This document shows, piece after piece, positions 33,435 to 47,800 of a stretch of DNA of 64,000 nt. Position 1 is the stretch's first letter, and every line of letters begins with the position of its first letter. A program made the position numbers and the translations under genes. The stretch is from Ascidia mentula. Lineage: Eukaryota; Chordata; Ascidiacea; Phlebobranchia; Ascidiidae. The stretch covers positions 12,526,501 to 12,590,500 of the forward strand of contig OX387200.1 of NCBI GenBank assembly GCA_947561715.1. Direction: 5' to 3'. The notes under the pieces are model-generated. The model was not told the DNA's origin and did not search any database. It was given only the letters and a program-made list of their open reading frames with translations.

Positions 33435-33830
33435 GGCTTGACGGCTTAAAATAGCGGCGGGCGACGGTCGGGTTGGCGTGAGTTATCGTTGAATTTCGCA
33501 TAGCATCCTCGAGCGAATTAATAAAAGTTTGATTTCATTCGATACTAGTATGGTATAGGATTGTTTATTCAAAAGAAGAACTTGCGACTCGGTTTGTACG
33601 AACATTTATCGACGAAAGTATATGGCGCTTATGCATATGGCTTGACGGCTAAAAATAGCGGCGGGCGACGGTCGGGTTGGCGTGAGCTATCGTTGAATTT
33701 CGCATAGCATCCTCGAGCGAATTGGTTAAAGTTTAATTTCATTCGATAGTAGTATGTTATAGGATTGTTTATTCGAAAGAAGGATTTGCGACTCGGTTTG
33801 TACGAACATTTATCGAAAGTTATGAAAGAA
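33435..33830 (+). repeat. Tandem duplication, period 204 bp, two copies
   Basis: Copies start GGCTTGACGGCT at 33435 and 33639, share AATAGCGGCGGGCGACGGTC, and differ at scattered positions and small indels. The unit is GC-rich at its start and AT-rich at its end. Confidence 0.88.
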
Positions 33831-34180
33831 AAATCGATATTTTTTCATGTTTTCAAAATATAAATTCATATTTCTGCACTTGTTCGTTCAATTTTTTCAG
33901 ATATTTTAATATCGTTTGAAAAGGTTAAGAGCGTAAAATGCTCTGCTCTAAACATTTTGCCAGCGAATATTATTATTGCAAATTATGTCATAATACGCAT
34001 ATTATATTCATAACCTAATATGAAGATGTTTTTTTTTCATCATTTTGGTGTCTTTAGAAAGGTCAGCCTATGAACTTTTACGTGTTAAAAAACCATGCTG
34101 CTACCTCGTAGGGCGACCGAGTAACCCGCGTTCAAAGTTTTGTTAACTGTCGTTTTTTTGTCAATTAACATCCCTCTGGT
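33815..34180 (+). repeat. Dispersed repeat, second copy at about 58042-58353
   Basis: Both copies run in the same direction from an AAAGTTAT(G/T)-type start, share AAGGTCAGCCTATGAACTT and AGTTTTGTTAACTG, and end with a poly-T run and AACATyCCTCTGGT. A shorter relative (CAAAGTTTTGTCGACTGG) lies at 31120-31200. No protein or clear terminal repeat was found, so the class is unknown. Confidence 0.75.
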
Positions 34181-34527
34181 GACACAGAATATGTAGTTTT
34201 ACAAGACTGGATACATTCATTCATCAAGACGGCTAGAAGGAAAGAATACATTGTTCCTATTGGCCATTTATTTTTTTCCCAAAGAAATTTAGAAAATATT
34301 TGGCTACAGCCCACAATATCGTTGAAATTGGCAGGAAAAGGGCCAGGCCCCACAACTTTTAACAAATAAGAAATGTCTATAGGTGACTGCACAAAGTTCA
34401 TGGCCTTGTACTTAGACCACCATGTTTTAATACAAACCAAACAGAAACAATAAGTCCTAAAAAAACAACAGGTAATATTTTCAGTTTTGCTTTAAGAAAA
34501 CTAACTTATGTATTTATTAAGGTTGGG

Positions 34528-37500
34528 TGTTACATCTTGTTTGCCAGTAATTGCCGATTTCTATGAATGCGCATTTTTCTCTACACTAATGTGTGTTGCA
34601 ATATCATACGGTCTGTGACGCAATAACAAGAGACCAGGTTTTAAGTGACAACGCAACGTGGTTTTGTCCTTTTTGTGTCCGACAACTGTGCAGCACAGTG
34701 CTACGTCATTTCATTCTTGCAAAAGGGTTTTTGTGTTGCGAGCGAGCATTTTCTGGTGAGTCTATTTGTACATATGTGTGAAACGACTGAAGTACCGAAT
34801 AACCGAAATGTGTAAATTGTAATTTTGGCTAATTTAACTGCGATGACTTAGAAGTCAGTTCGCTGAACAGTATAGCTGCCCTTGTTAAAGTGATTAAGTT
34901 TACACACGGTGTTGACGCTGTCTTTGTACTCGCAGTGTCTCTCTTGCATTTGTACACACGTGAAGCGTGTGGTATTCAATCTTCTGTCGCCCAAAGTTAT
35001 CGGTAAGCATTGTGTGTGTTACGTCATAGTGGCGCATTGTAGTTTATGCTGCCTGTTTCGTTTAGGTGTGCGACAGTAACTGCTTCGACCGTCTTTGTGG
35101 TCCAGAGTTTCCCGGTTCCCAAATAGTTGGTGAGCCTTATGCTGTAATTATCTACGTGAAGTGTATTTGTTTGACACATTGCCTTCTGTGTAGAAACCGT
35201 GTTCTAAGGGTCCACGTGTCCTACGTGTCTTTCGTCTCCTCCCGACGTCTGTAACGTCTACACTTCGAATACATTCCATCTTGCGTACGAGTGCGTACTG
35301 CACATTCGATAATAAAATAACATCAACTGAGTGAGCGAGTTTGAGGCCCATTAAAGACACGCGTTTTAACTGCGGGAATTCCGCCTCGTGTGACGTTCCG
35401 CGCCAAGAACCGGGGCGCGTTCAACGGACGTTACATGAAAGTTTCAACTGTTTGTTGAAAGCAAGTTTCAACTATTTGTTGAAAGCAAGTTTAACTATTT
35501 GGTAAAGGCAACCTTGCCAAGTTCGCCTTTCAATATGGCAGAACCAAGCGTTTCTCCACCGACACTTCCTGATGCTGTCGTTGATCGTCTTCGACGACTG
35601 AGTGGACAATACATCGTCGCTGAGTGTCTGATGAAGGATCACCGCAACTTACAAGTGCTTGAGACTGTCTTGGTTACTTTAGAACAGCTTTTTATTGATG
35701 CGATTGACGCCTACAAGGCACATCCCGAGCTTGCCGATGATCTTGCAAGCGTAAAGAAAAACAAAACTGAATTTGACGACCGAGTTGCCCACTGGGTTTG
35801 TGAGGCAAACTCGCAATCTTGTCGTGATTTATCTGGGCATGTAACCAGCCCAGGTGGAAGCGGTGACGGTAGTCTGAAGGACAACAATTCCTCCTGCGGA
35901 CGAAGTATGCGCTCTAGTTCTTCGACAAGTAGTAGAGCTCGCGTCAAAGCGACTACTCAGCTCGCGCGTCTTGCAATTCAACAGACTGCGCAAAGACAGG
36001 CGCTGGCAAAGCAACATGAAGAAAGAAAAATGACCGAAACAAGGCGACGAGCCGATGAAGAAAGGCGCCAAAGGGACGACATGGAGATGTTACAGCTGCA
36101 GCATAAACTACAGGCAGCCGTGGTGGAAGAGAGGGTTTGGGACGAGATGTCAGGAAACACGGAGTACGTGACGGTGAAGGATGGTTCTGGAGGAACGCCT
36201 ACACCACGCCCAGAGCAGCCGTTTGAGGAACAGCGTCGCGTTCAGTTCACGTCACCGCCTGCCACGTCGCAGCAAAGACTTCCGGACCAGCGGTATGTGG
36301 TTGATTATGTAACTCCCACTATGTCTCCGTCGCCATGTGTTCCTGATAAGAAATCCTCGTTTGACGGGCGAGATTACACGAATCCAATAAATCCGAGTGT
36401 GACCCCTAAAAATGAACCTGCCAAGCCAACAAACGTGCATGAAAGTGAAATTGCATCGCTTGTGAAACACATAAATAGACCCAAACCTGAAGTGATTATT
36501 TTTGATGGCAATCCAATGGACTATTGGTTTGTTCGCAATTTCGATTCTCGTATCGATGACGAGGGCGCCAAACTATCGTACTTGGTTCAGCATTGCGAAG
36601 GAAAGGCCCGAAAGCTGATAGAATACTGCTACAGACTGAGGGAAAACGGGTACCGGCAAGCGAGGTAGTTGTTGTACGATCAATTTGGCACGTCACCCAT
36701 AATTGCCCATGCATGCGTAAGGTGTGTCGTCAACGGCCCAGAATTACGGCCAAATGACGCTGCTGGTTTAAGCGAAATGGCGCAGTCGCTGCGCGATTGT
36801 CTACTTACTCTTTCAGACATTGATGAGCATTCTGAGATGAATAACTATCCAACGCTAATTGCTGTTGCGAATCGTCTTCCGTTCAAGATGCAGGAAGCTT
36901 GGAAACGACGTGTTGCAAAAATAATCAGAGATACTGGCCGTGAACCTCTGTTCGAGCATCTCGTTGACTTCGTGGAATCTGAGAATCAGATTGCGAATTC
37001 GCTCTTTAGTCGTATGTTGGACGAGCATCGCAACGAAGCCAAGAAAGCAAAAGGTAAAGGTAGTCATGTAAAGGCCTCTAGTCACGTTGTTGTAAAGGAA
37101 GAAGAGTCTAAGCCCAAGGCCCGTGCTGGACCTTCCCACGTTCCAGCAGTCCCTCTGTGTCCGTGCTGTTCGGGAAGGCACAGCCTTGTAAAGTGCGAGG
37201 AATTTAAGTCCCGGTCGTTCCGTGATCGCTTGCGCGTTACCCGACGCCGCAGACTGTGTGACAACTGTTTTCGATTTGGACATTTTGCTACAAAGTGCAT
37301 CAGCCCCAAAGCGTGCACAGTGAAGGACTGCAAAGAAGCTCATCATACATTGTTGCATCCACCGGAGAAGAGAGAAGACGAATCCTCCCCTGTCATGGGA
37401 ACCGCACCGGAACGGACTGTCTGTTCGGTTGTGTCGGCAAGTGAAAAAGACTGTCATGCTTCTTCTGGTCGCCAGAAAGTCAATCTGATGATGGTTCCCG

Positions 37501-40500
37501 TCAAGATCAGTGCTAACGGAAGGTGCGTAAACACGTACGCTCTTTTGGATACTGGTTCTGGTGTCACTTTGTGTGACAGAAAGTTAACTGAAAGACTTGG
37601 GTTGAAAGGTGAACCGAGCAACGTGACGCTGAAAACGGTCAACGGAGACAGTCGCAGGCGCGAGGGCAAGAGGGTCGGCTTGACCGTTGCTTCGCTTGAT
37701 GGTGCTGCAACTGTGGAACTCCCGGAAGTGTTTGCCGTTGATTGTTTGCCTATTTCCGCCAACAAGTTTCCGACAAAGATAGAATTGAACGGACTGCCTC
37801 ATATCAAGGATTTGTCATTCCCGCGTGTTGACTGCAGTGAAGCCTTGCTGCTGATTGGTTTGGATGTGCCAGAAGCCTTTATCGTGCAAGAAGTACGGAA
37901 GGGAAAACCGAAGCAGCCTATTGCATTAAGGGTTCCACTTGGATGGGCCTTAGCAGGACCTGTCTGCAAGAAATCAAACGATTGGTTTGCAGCAAACTTT
38001 ACCCAAGTTGCCGATGATTCGCTACAGGATAAGCTAGAGCGAATGTGGAAGACCGACTTTCAGGATACCAACTGCACAGAAACGCCTATGTCCCGTGAAG
38101 ACCGGTATGTTTTAGATAAAATGAAGAACGGTGTGAAATTCCAGCAGGGACATTATGAGTTGCCTTTGCCGTGGCGTCCGAATGCGCAGCCGCTGCGCAA
38201 CAACAGGGACATGGCACTAAACCGTCTGAGATCTTTGGAACGCCGCCTGATGCGTGATGGCTTTCTGCGGGACGCTTACATCAAGACGGTCCAGGGTTAC
38301 ATAGCTAAAGGCTATGCAGAGGAGATTCCTAATGAGAAACAGACCAAAGACGTTGTGTGGTATCTGCCACATCATCCTGTCACAAATCCGCACAAGCCAG
38401 GAAAGGTGCGGGTGGTTTTTGACTGCGCCGCCAAGTATCGCGGGCAGTCGCTGAATGAAGCTCTCCTTCAGGGCCCGGACATGACCAACTCGTTGGTTGG
38501 TGTCCTTTCAAGATTTCGGATGGGACAGGTGGCCGACGTGGAAGCCATGTTCCATCAGATACGTGTACAACCGACTGATTGCGACGCACTTCGATTCCTG
38601 TGGTGGCCCGGAGGCGATATGTCGAAGAAGCCCACGGCACACCGGATGCTGGTTCACCTGTTCGGGGCAGCTTCCTCCCCCTCATGTGCGAGCTTTTGCC
38701 TGAAGCAGGCTGCTGATGATTTACGAAACAAGTTTCCAAGTGAGGTCGTCGAGACCATAAAGAAGAATTTCTACGTCGACGACTGTCTGAAGTTTGTATC
38801 AACTGAAGCAGACGCTATAAATCTTGTCCAGAGTATTTGCACACTTCTTAAGAGGAAGGGATTTCGTTTGACCAAGTGGGTTAGCAACAGCGAGCGAGTT
38901 CTCGCGTCCATTGGCGAAGAGGAACGAGCAAAATCGGTGAAAGAGCTGAATCTGGATGGATCGTCGTCTGGAGTTGACGGCCGCCGTTGTTTCAGTTAAG
39001 TTGGATCAACTTGCAAGGAAGGAATTGGATCTGGTCGGATGCCAATCTGTGTTCTGGACAGACTCGACTGCCGTTCTTCAAAGCATTCGCAACTGCAACA
39101 AGCGCTTTCCGGTGTTCGTAGCAAACCGCTTGGCCAAAATTGAAGAGGCATCTCATCCAAATCAGTGGAGGCATGTAAGCACAAAGGTGAACCCTGCTGA
39201 CGAAGCGTCACGTGGACTTGGTGTGAACAAATTTCTAAGATCTAGCCGATGGCTCAGTGGACCCCAGTTTCTTTGGGAAAGAGAAGATACATGGCCCTCT
39301 TCCCCCGACCTGTCCAACGTGCCGATCGAGTTTCTTCAAATAAAGAAGGAAGCTCAAACTGTTTGTCTCGTCGCCAACGAATCTCCAACGGATCGACTTA
39401 TTGCCAAGTATTCGTCCTGGAATCGGCTAAAGAAGGCTGTCGGATGGATTCTCCGATACAAGTCGATGTTGCTAGCCAATAGGTTTCCGTCGAAGTACAG
39501 GGTGCTGACTGGTCAATTGACTGTCGTCGAACTCAAAGCTGCTGAGCTTGGTATCGTGAAGTACGTGCAGGGGCGCAGTTTCCCAGACGTCATTGCTACA
39601 GTGTCAAAGGCAAAGGACGGAACTGTTCGTTTGCCAAAGAAGAAGAGAGCTTTGGGAAAGCTCAACCCAATTCTTGTTGATGGAATTCTAAGGGTTGGCG
39701 GAAGGTTGGAGCGAGCATTGATCGACTTCGACGTGAAACATCCGATCATCCTTCTGTACGACCATCGAGTTACAGACCTGGTGATAATGCAGCAGCATGA
39801 TGAGGTTGGTCATGCTGGAATGGGACACACCTGGTCGTCCCTTAGACAACGCTACTGGATTGTCAAAGGAGGTGTGGCGGTTCGACGCGTGCTGGGCAAG
39901 TGTCTCTCTTGCCGACGACGAAACGGTTCCTTGGGGAAGCAGATGATGGCAGACCTTCCTGCTGCGAGGCTGCAGGCCAACAAGCCACCATTTTCAGTGG
40001 TGGGTGTCGACTACTTCGGACCCTTCCTTGTGAAGCAAGGGCGAAGTGAGGTAAAGAGGTACGGTTGCATCTTTACTTGTTTCTCCACCAGGGCCGCACA
40101 TATCGAGATAGCCCATTCATTGTCGACCGACTCCTTTATTGGAGCCCTTCGACGGTTCATCGGTCGTCGTGGACGTCCAAACCAGATTTTCAGTGACAAC
40201 GGCACGAATTTCGTCGGAGCCGAGCGTATCCTGCGCGAAGAACTGAAGAAGTGGAACCAACAGCAGATTCACGAATATCTGCAACAACGCGAAATTGCAT
40301 GGAGCTTTAAACCCCCCACTGCCAGCCACATGGGTGGGGTATGGGAGCGCATGATACGCTCTGTGCGCAAAATTCTCAACGCCCTGCTCTCGGAGCAGAC
40401 GTTGTCTGATGAGCGATTGTGCACTCTGATGGTAGAGGTCGAGGCAATCCTAAACTCCCGTCCCTTGGTCCCAGTGACGTTTGATCCGAAGGATGAGGAG

Positions 40501-41892
40501 CCCCTTACTCCCAATCATTTACTGCTGCAACGTGCAGCGCCGAATATGCCCCCAGGACTGTTCACGGGGAAGGACTGTTACCATCGAAACCGGTGGCGTC
40601 AGGTACAATACCTGACCGATCTGTTTTGGAGGCGATGGTCTCGCGAGTACCTGCCTACACTCATGCCCAGATCGAAGTGGGCAAGTGGACATTCCAATTT
40701 TATGGTTAATGACGTGGTTCTTGTGGCGGACGACAACCAGCCCCGGAGCAAGTGGCTCCTAGGTCGTGTGATTGAGGTACTTCCTGATCGGAAAGGAGTT
40801 GTGCGTCAGGTGATCGTCAAGACTCACACTGGTGCGTTAAGACGCCCAATCGCAAAATTGTGCTTATTGTGCCGCGACGACGCGATGCGTGATTAGTTGC
40901 GGGTGAACTGTGTTCGCAATTACTGTCCGATGTTTGTGTGTTGTGTTGAAATGTACTCCTTGGATTCGTACATTGTGGGGGGGTATGTTACATCTTGTTT
41001 GCCAGTAATTGCCGATTTCTATGAATGCGCATTTTTCTCTACACTAATGTGTGTTGCAATATCATACGGTCTGTGACGCAATAATAAGAGACCAGGTTTT
41101 AAGTGACAACGCAACGTGGTTTTGTCCTTTTTGTGTCCGACAACTGTGCAGCACAGTGCTACGTCATTTCATTCTTGCAAAAGGTTTTTTGTGTTGCGAG
41201 CGAGCATTTTCTGGTGAGTCTATTTGTACATATGTGTGAAACGACTGAAGTACCGAATAACCGAAATGTGTAAATTGTAATTTTGGCTAATTTAACTGCG
41301 ATGACTTAGAAGTCAGTTCGCTGAACAGTATAGCTGCCCTTGTTAAAGTGATTAAGTTTACACACGGTGTTGACGCTGTCTTTGTACTCGCAGTGTCTCT
41401 CTTGCATTTGTACACACGTGAAGCGTGTGGTATTCAATCTTCTGTCGCCCAAAGTTATCGGTAAGCATTGTGTGTGTTACGTCATAGTGGCGCATTGTAG
41501 TTTATGCTGCCTGTTTCGTTTAGGTGTGCGACAGTAACTGCTTCGACCGTCTTTGTGGTCCAGAGTTTCCCGGTTTCCAAATAGTTGGTGAGCCTTATGC
41601 TGTAATTATCTACGTGAAGTGTATTTGTTTGACACATTGCCTTCTGTGTAGAAACCGTGTTCTAAGGGTCCACGTGTCCTACGTGTCTTTCGTCTCCTCC
41701 CGACGTCTGTAACGTCTACACTTCGAATACAGTCCATCTTGCGTACGAGTGCGTACTGCAATTCGATAACAAAATAACATCAACTGAGTGAGCGAGTTTG
41801 AGGCCCATTAAAGACACGCGTTTTAACTGCGGGAATTCCGCCTCGTGTAACGTTCCGCGCCAAGAACCGGGGCGCGTTCAACGGACGTTACA
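34528..41892 (+). mobile_element. BEL/Pao LTR retrotransposon with matching LTRs and 5-bp target duplication
   Basis: The 908-bp and 907-bp LTRs begin TGTTACATC and end GACGTTACA. TTGGG is duplicated on both sides (34523-34527 and 41893-41897). The polypurine tract is a G-run at about 40976-40983. I count about eight differences between the LTRs, so insertion is recent. The coding region has an in-frame stop and a large internal deletion, so this copy is not autonomous. Confidence 0.95.
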
Positions 41893-44800
41893 TTGGGTTT
41901 TATGGTTTACTTCAGTGAGCTACTCAAACATACACTTTGCCAATATAGAACCCAAAGTTACAGAGAAATTGGTGTAGCCTGTGAAGAACGCATATTGGTA
42001 TTTCTATGAAAATAAGTTTTGGTGCTGGGAAATGCCCACCGTGTAGACCTGTGTCACAAAAAAATCCATGCATCACCAAGCAAAGCAGTGATGCATGTAA
42101 GTTAAATTTACGGTTGAATGAGCGTACATGTGCGTGCTGTTGTCATGGCGAATTTTAGGGTGCTTGGGGGGCAGTTTTAGTGGGGTTTTGGGCTATTTCA
42201 ATCTGGTAGTTACTTGCTGGTGGGTGCTGCTGAAAATTATGGTGAAAATGGAGCACAAATTCAGGCTATATTTGAATTTGCCCCCCTGGTTAGTCAATAT
42301 TTTAACAAAAAAAGCAACAAAAATTGGCACTGGATTTTGCAGAAAAATGAATCGTTCAAGTACCCACTCATTTGCATTTTTTGTAAGTTCCAACTCTTCT
42401 CTATGCAATGGCATCAAATTTAGTTGCTGAAAAATTGTCAAAGCCCTCCCCCCAGGGCTGTTTATGCCCCCCTGTTGGTCATATGATCTTCCAGGAGGCC
42501 CAACAAGTCCTTGCTCTGTACAGTCTCATCCAAGAGTATTTTTTTTAACTTTGAAGAATTTTAGGCCGCATCTCTGTATTTCTATGGAAAAGCATTTCTT
42601 GGTTGGGAAATGCCCTTCTCGAACTCTGTCCTGCGTAACAGAGTAAAATTATGTGTAACAATGCAATGGGTCATGCATGGGCGCCATTGTTTTGGTTGAA
42701 TAAGCGCAAATAAACTGGCTGTTGCCAGGGCGATTTTCAGCGTGTTTGGGGCAGTTTTACTATGGTTTTCAGGGTCAGGCAGTAAATTGGTAGAGGGTGC
42801 TGTTGAACATGTAGCTGAAAAACTACCCAAATATTGAAGTAGATTTTGTGGAAAAATGAATCACAGAAAGTATGGTCAATTTGTGATTTTCTGTTAGTCC
42901 CGACCCTTGTCTAGGAATTCTGGTGAAAATTATATTCGAGATACCTACTTTAACTGTTCCCCCGGGGGCGTTTTGACCCTCTGTTGGCCATTTTGGCCAA
43001 AAAAGCATAAAAAAGTGTAGGTTTGTTTTGTGAAAAAATGAATCACAGAAAGTACCCTCCATTTGCGATTTTGTGAAGCCACCAACCCTCCTCTACACAA
43101 TTCATTAAGAATTAGATGTCTTGTAACTGTTTTGGGCTCCCCCCAGGGCTGTTTGTACCCTCCCAAGGACAGACAATTTAGCAGTTAGCCTTTGCAAAAC
43201 CCCCCTTTGCAAAATGTGCTGTCTTAATGCAGCTGCAATCAATTTTTTTTCTGTTCAGCAATAGTAGTCCACCTTCATGAGTCATCAGACCCGGAAAACT
43301 GTAACCATGTGCACAATGACAAATGACTCCTAAAACTCAATTTTTAGGATTTAATTGTGAGATGCGGCCTTTAGGTCCCTATGTAAGTCACAAGACCCAT
43401 CAACGGTCATTTGGAAACAAGCGGAACAGTCGCTAGATGCATTGCAGTTGAAGGCCTTGAAAGAGCAGAAATTGCTAAAAAAAATAGTAAAGCAACAATA
43501 TTTCACACTAATTTGGGTGATTTTAAGATTGAATCGAAACGATGATCACATCAAATGTATACATGCTGTTTCTGTGCTATTGAATCTTCAGATTAAAGGC
43601 CGCATATCAGTAATAAATCCCAAAAATCACGTTTTGAATGCTATCAGCATTAATACCCATACTGAGTGATTTGCTTTTTTGACAACAACAATAACTGTGG
43701 TCAGTGACCCATGAAGGTCTACTGGTACTATTCAAAGAGAAAAAAATTGATTGCAGCTGCATCCGGAAAAACACAGCAAGGATTTGAGGAGCCTCCAGGA
43801 GGATCTTTTGTCCTATAGGATAGCAAAAACAGTCCTAGGGGGCAACCAAAGCAAATTTACTGTGACAATTTTATTTTTCAAATTCACCGCACACCAATGC
43901 TAGCAAACCAGAAAGTTGGACCTTCCAAGATAGCGGCTGCGCCAATCAAATTGCTTCAATTTTGAGCGGTGTTGCTCTATCCAGTGTTCATAGAGATAGT
44001 GGGCCCACCATACACTTGTATTAAGTGCATTCGTTTAATAACAGAAAACGACGTTGTGTCAATGACCAGCGCGAGAAGCAGGGCACTGAGTCACGTTCCG
44101 GCATAAGGGAAATGTTACATGTCCACGTTCATTGCAGGTCAACGAAACAATGACCACTATGCGTAACACTTCTTTTCGAACGCCATTGTTGCTTGGTAGT
44201 GTAGTGGTTAGTTCACTTGTTTGCAGCGTGTTGGTAGGGTAAAATAGCTTGTGTCAGTTAAATTGTTTATTTACCCCTTACAGCATATAGGGCTGTAACG
44301 TTACGACAACATGGGTAAGCGTCCAAGATCAGTAAACTGGACAAAATCGGTTACCTAAACACGACTGCTGCGGCAAACAGGGTGGTACATATTTTCATCC
44401 AAGGGGGGTAATTGAAATCATTTACCCTAATCATTTACCTTGCACTATGTCCATGATAGGTAAGTTTCTTAATTGTTAGGGTAGTTACCCTATACATTGC
44501 ACTATGTCCACGATAGGTAACTTTGTTAAACTCAAGAGTAGTCACGCTATACCTTGCACTATATCCATGATGGGTAAGTTTGTTAATTGTTAAGGTAGTC
44601 ACGCTATACCTTGCACTATGTCCATCATAGGTAAGTTTGTTAAACGTAAGAGTAGTCACGCAAAACCTTCACTATGTCCACGATAGGTAAGTTTGTTAAA
44701 CGTAAGAGTACACGAACACGAACACAGACCCCCAGATTCAGTTCTTTAAATTATTTATTTTCTATATTGCCTTATTCAAATAGAATCGATTAACTTTTAC

Positions 44801-47800
44801 TGCAGTACAATATACCTATAACTTCAGAGCACCCTATACTATACAACACACACCTCAACAACTAAGTTACCAAGAATGCAGTTCTAATAGCATTGTTATG
44901 TCACTTAGACGTACTGTATGACGCAGTAGTATGAAATGTTACATTCTCCCTCTTAAATGTGTGGTTCACTGCAAACACATTTACAAATAAACATAGAAAA
45001 CATTGAAATCACGAAACAACGAAGTAAAGAAAGCAAAATATGCGTTCCCCCGGCGAGCAAGCTCCAGCCTGGCATTTGCAATGTGCCGCATTTATAAAGC
45101 GACAAACAAGATCAACATAGCGTCCATGATCTATCTTCAGTGTTGGATCCTGTGCACCGCAATTCAGGGTCAGTTCGACGACTGCGTGGCCTGAATGCGT
45201 CGGATGCACTTATTCGTTTGTTGTGCTCGCCTCGCAGAGCAAGCACAATTTCGCAATCGGCCGTTTGTATGTGGAGCCAGATTGCGTTTTCACTTCGACC
45301 TGACGGACAACACTCTGACCGTCCGGGAACGCACGCAGAACCCGTCCCATCTCCCAACGGGGTTGTGTCTCATCTACGATCATCACCACATCTTCGGATT
45401 GAAAATTGCGTTGTCGGTCAGGCCACTTCTGACGCAACGCAATTGTGGGCAAATATTCTCGTGACCATCGTCTCTCTCTTTCTTGTCGTTTGAAGTATGA
45501 CTCTAGGCGGGATTGCTGGAGTCCTTGCTTCCAATAAATCGACGCAATGCGTTAATGAACGCGTCCGTAGACAAGTCGGGCGACACCTCACTGTGTACGG
45601 CTCGCATGGTCAAGCAGGTGAAAATGCACCCGTAGCTCTTTTGTTTCACTTCTTCCTCGTTTCACCATGAATGGACCAAAGTAGTCGATGCCAACGTAGG
45701 AAAACGGCGGCTCGTCGGGCTTCAGTCGGGCAAATGGCAAGTCAGCCATTTGTTGTTGTCCACGTCGAACATTCCTTTTGCGACACAGCATACATTTGCT
45801 GAGTTCCTTCCTAACTGCGGCACCACCCTTTATGATCCAAAAGCGCTGACGCAGCGAAGTCCATGTGTGGCCAGTTCCGCAGTGGCCAACCTCGTGATGG
45901 TGGCGCAAAATAACGAGTGTTGTCAAGTGGTTATCATACGGCGGTAAGATCGGGTGTTTTGCGTCGAAGGCAATCGGCGCCTTCTCCAACCTCCCCCCAA
46001 TCCGTAGAATTTCATCAAACAGCTGGGGGTTAAGCTTCGCCAACGAACTGGCATATTTCGACTTCTTCAGTTTCTTCTGCAAGTCCCTTTCAGACTTTCC
46101 GACCTGTGACAAAATGTCAATGACGGGAGCGAAGCACTGACGTTGTACGTACTTAATTATTTCCAATTCCGCATTCTTTAACTCATCCACTCTCAATTTG
46201 CCAGTGTTTGTAGAAATGCAGGAATGACTTGAATCGTAGCAGCCACGCGACCGATGTCTTTAATTTATGAAGAGACGAATAGTGATTCATCAGTCGATCG
46301 GTTGACTCTGTGTGCAAACGTTGACGACAATTCTTTTCCTCTCAGCTGGCTGGAACTCCAGGGGCAGCTGTGTTTTCGTTTCAGGTGGGGTGGGCCATAG
46401 ATCTTCTTTCTGCCAGAGAAACTTCGGACCTGTCAGCCATCGAGAGCTGATGAGCTTACGTACAGATAAACCGCGCGAAGCATCGTCCGCGGGGTTCTGC
46501 GATAAACCAACATGCCTCCATTGTTCAGGGTTTGTCTGTCGATGAATTTTGGCCAACCTGTTTGCAACGAATGTACCAAAACGTTTACTTTGGTTGTATA
46601 TGCTCTGCCGTACGGCGCACGAGTCCGTCCAAAAAACGGACGTACAGTTATCGAACTTCAATTGGCGTCGAAGCCATTTGTCAGCTTTCACCGCTAGAAC
46701 AGCAGCGGCCAGTTCGAGCCTGGGAATGCTCTCGGTTTTAGGTGGTGTTACCTTTGCCTTGCCAAACAAAAACGAGCAATGCACTTTACCATTAACATTT
46801 AACAGTCGGAGGTATGACACGGTTCCGTATCCTTGAGTATAGACGCATCCGAAAAGTGATGCATCTCAGACTTCGCCACTGAGCCGAATGTCGCCGGCTT
46901 GAAACAGCGGGGAAGTGTCAGCTTCTCGAGCTCCGGCAGCTGGGAACGCCAGCATCTCCATTCCTCAACGTCATCTTCCGGCAGCTCGTCATCCCATCCC
47001 AATTTCTGTCGAATTATTTCCTGCTGCAGCACCTTAGCAATCAAAGTAACGGGTGCCGCAAAACCCGATGGGTCGTACAGCGTATTAACAGCAGATAAAA
47101 TATTGCGACGGGCAAATTTCTTGCCTTGCATTGTATCAGCCATGCTGAACCCAAATTCATTTACACGCCAGTAGACGCCAAGCACACGCTCCTTCATGGA
47201 GGCGTCCAAATTTACATCAGTTACCGATTTAGCCCTTTCTGCCTCGGGAATTTGATCCAAGACGTTTTGACTGTTAGACATCCACTTAGTGAGGCGAAAT
47301 CCTCCCATTTTTAGCAAGTCACCTAGCAGCGCTACAATACCAACAGCGTGTTCGACTGTATCAGTTGAAGTCAAACAGTCGTCAACATAAAAATCGTTGC
47401 AAATGATGTTCCCAACGTTCCTGTCAAATCTGCCACCGAATTTTTCGGCCGTCTCCCGCAAGCAAAATGTGGCACAGCTAGGCGACGACGTGGCTCCAAA
47501 AATGTGCACCAGCATTCGATGAACCGTTGGAGTTTTAGATAAGTCTCCCCCCAGCCACCACAAAAACCTCAAAGCATCAATGTCCTGTTTTTGAACGCGG
47601 ACCTGGTGGAACATTGCTTCCACGTCCGCCACTAAAGCAATACTGTTCATGCGGAATCTTTCCAGAACGCCGATTAAACTGTTTACTAAATCGGGCCCTT
47701 GCAGCAACGCGTCGTTAAGCGACAGCCCCTTATGCTGACAAGCGTTTCTTCAGCGAACAAAGCCGTCGCTCAGCCATAGAACGACTGCCCTGTGGTAGAC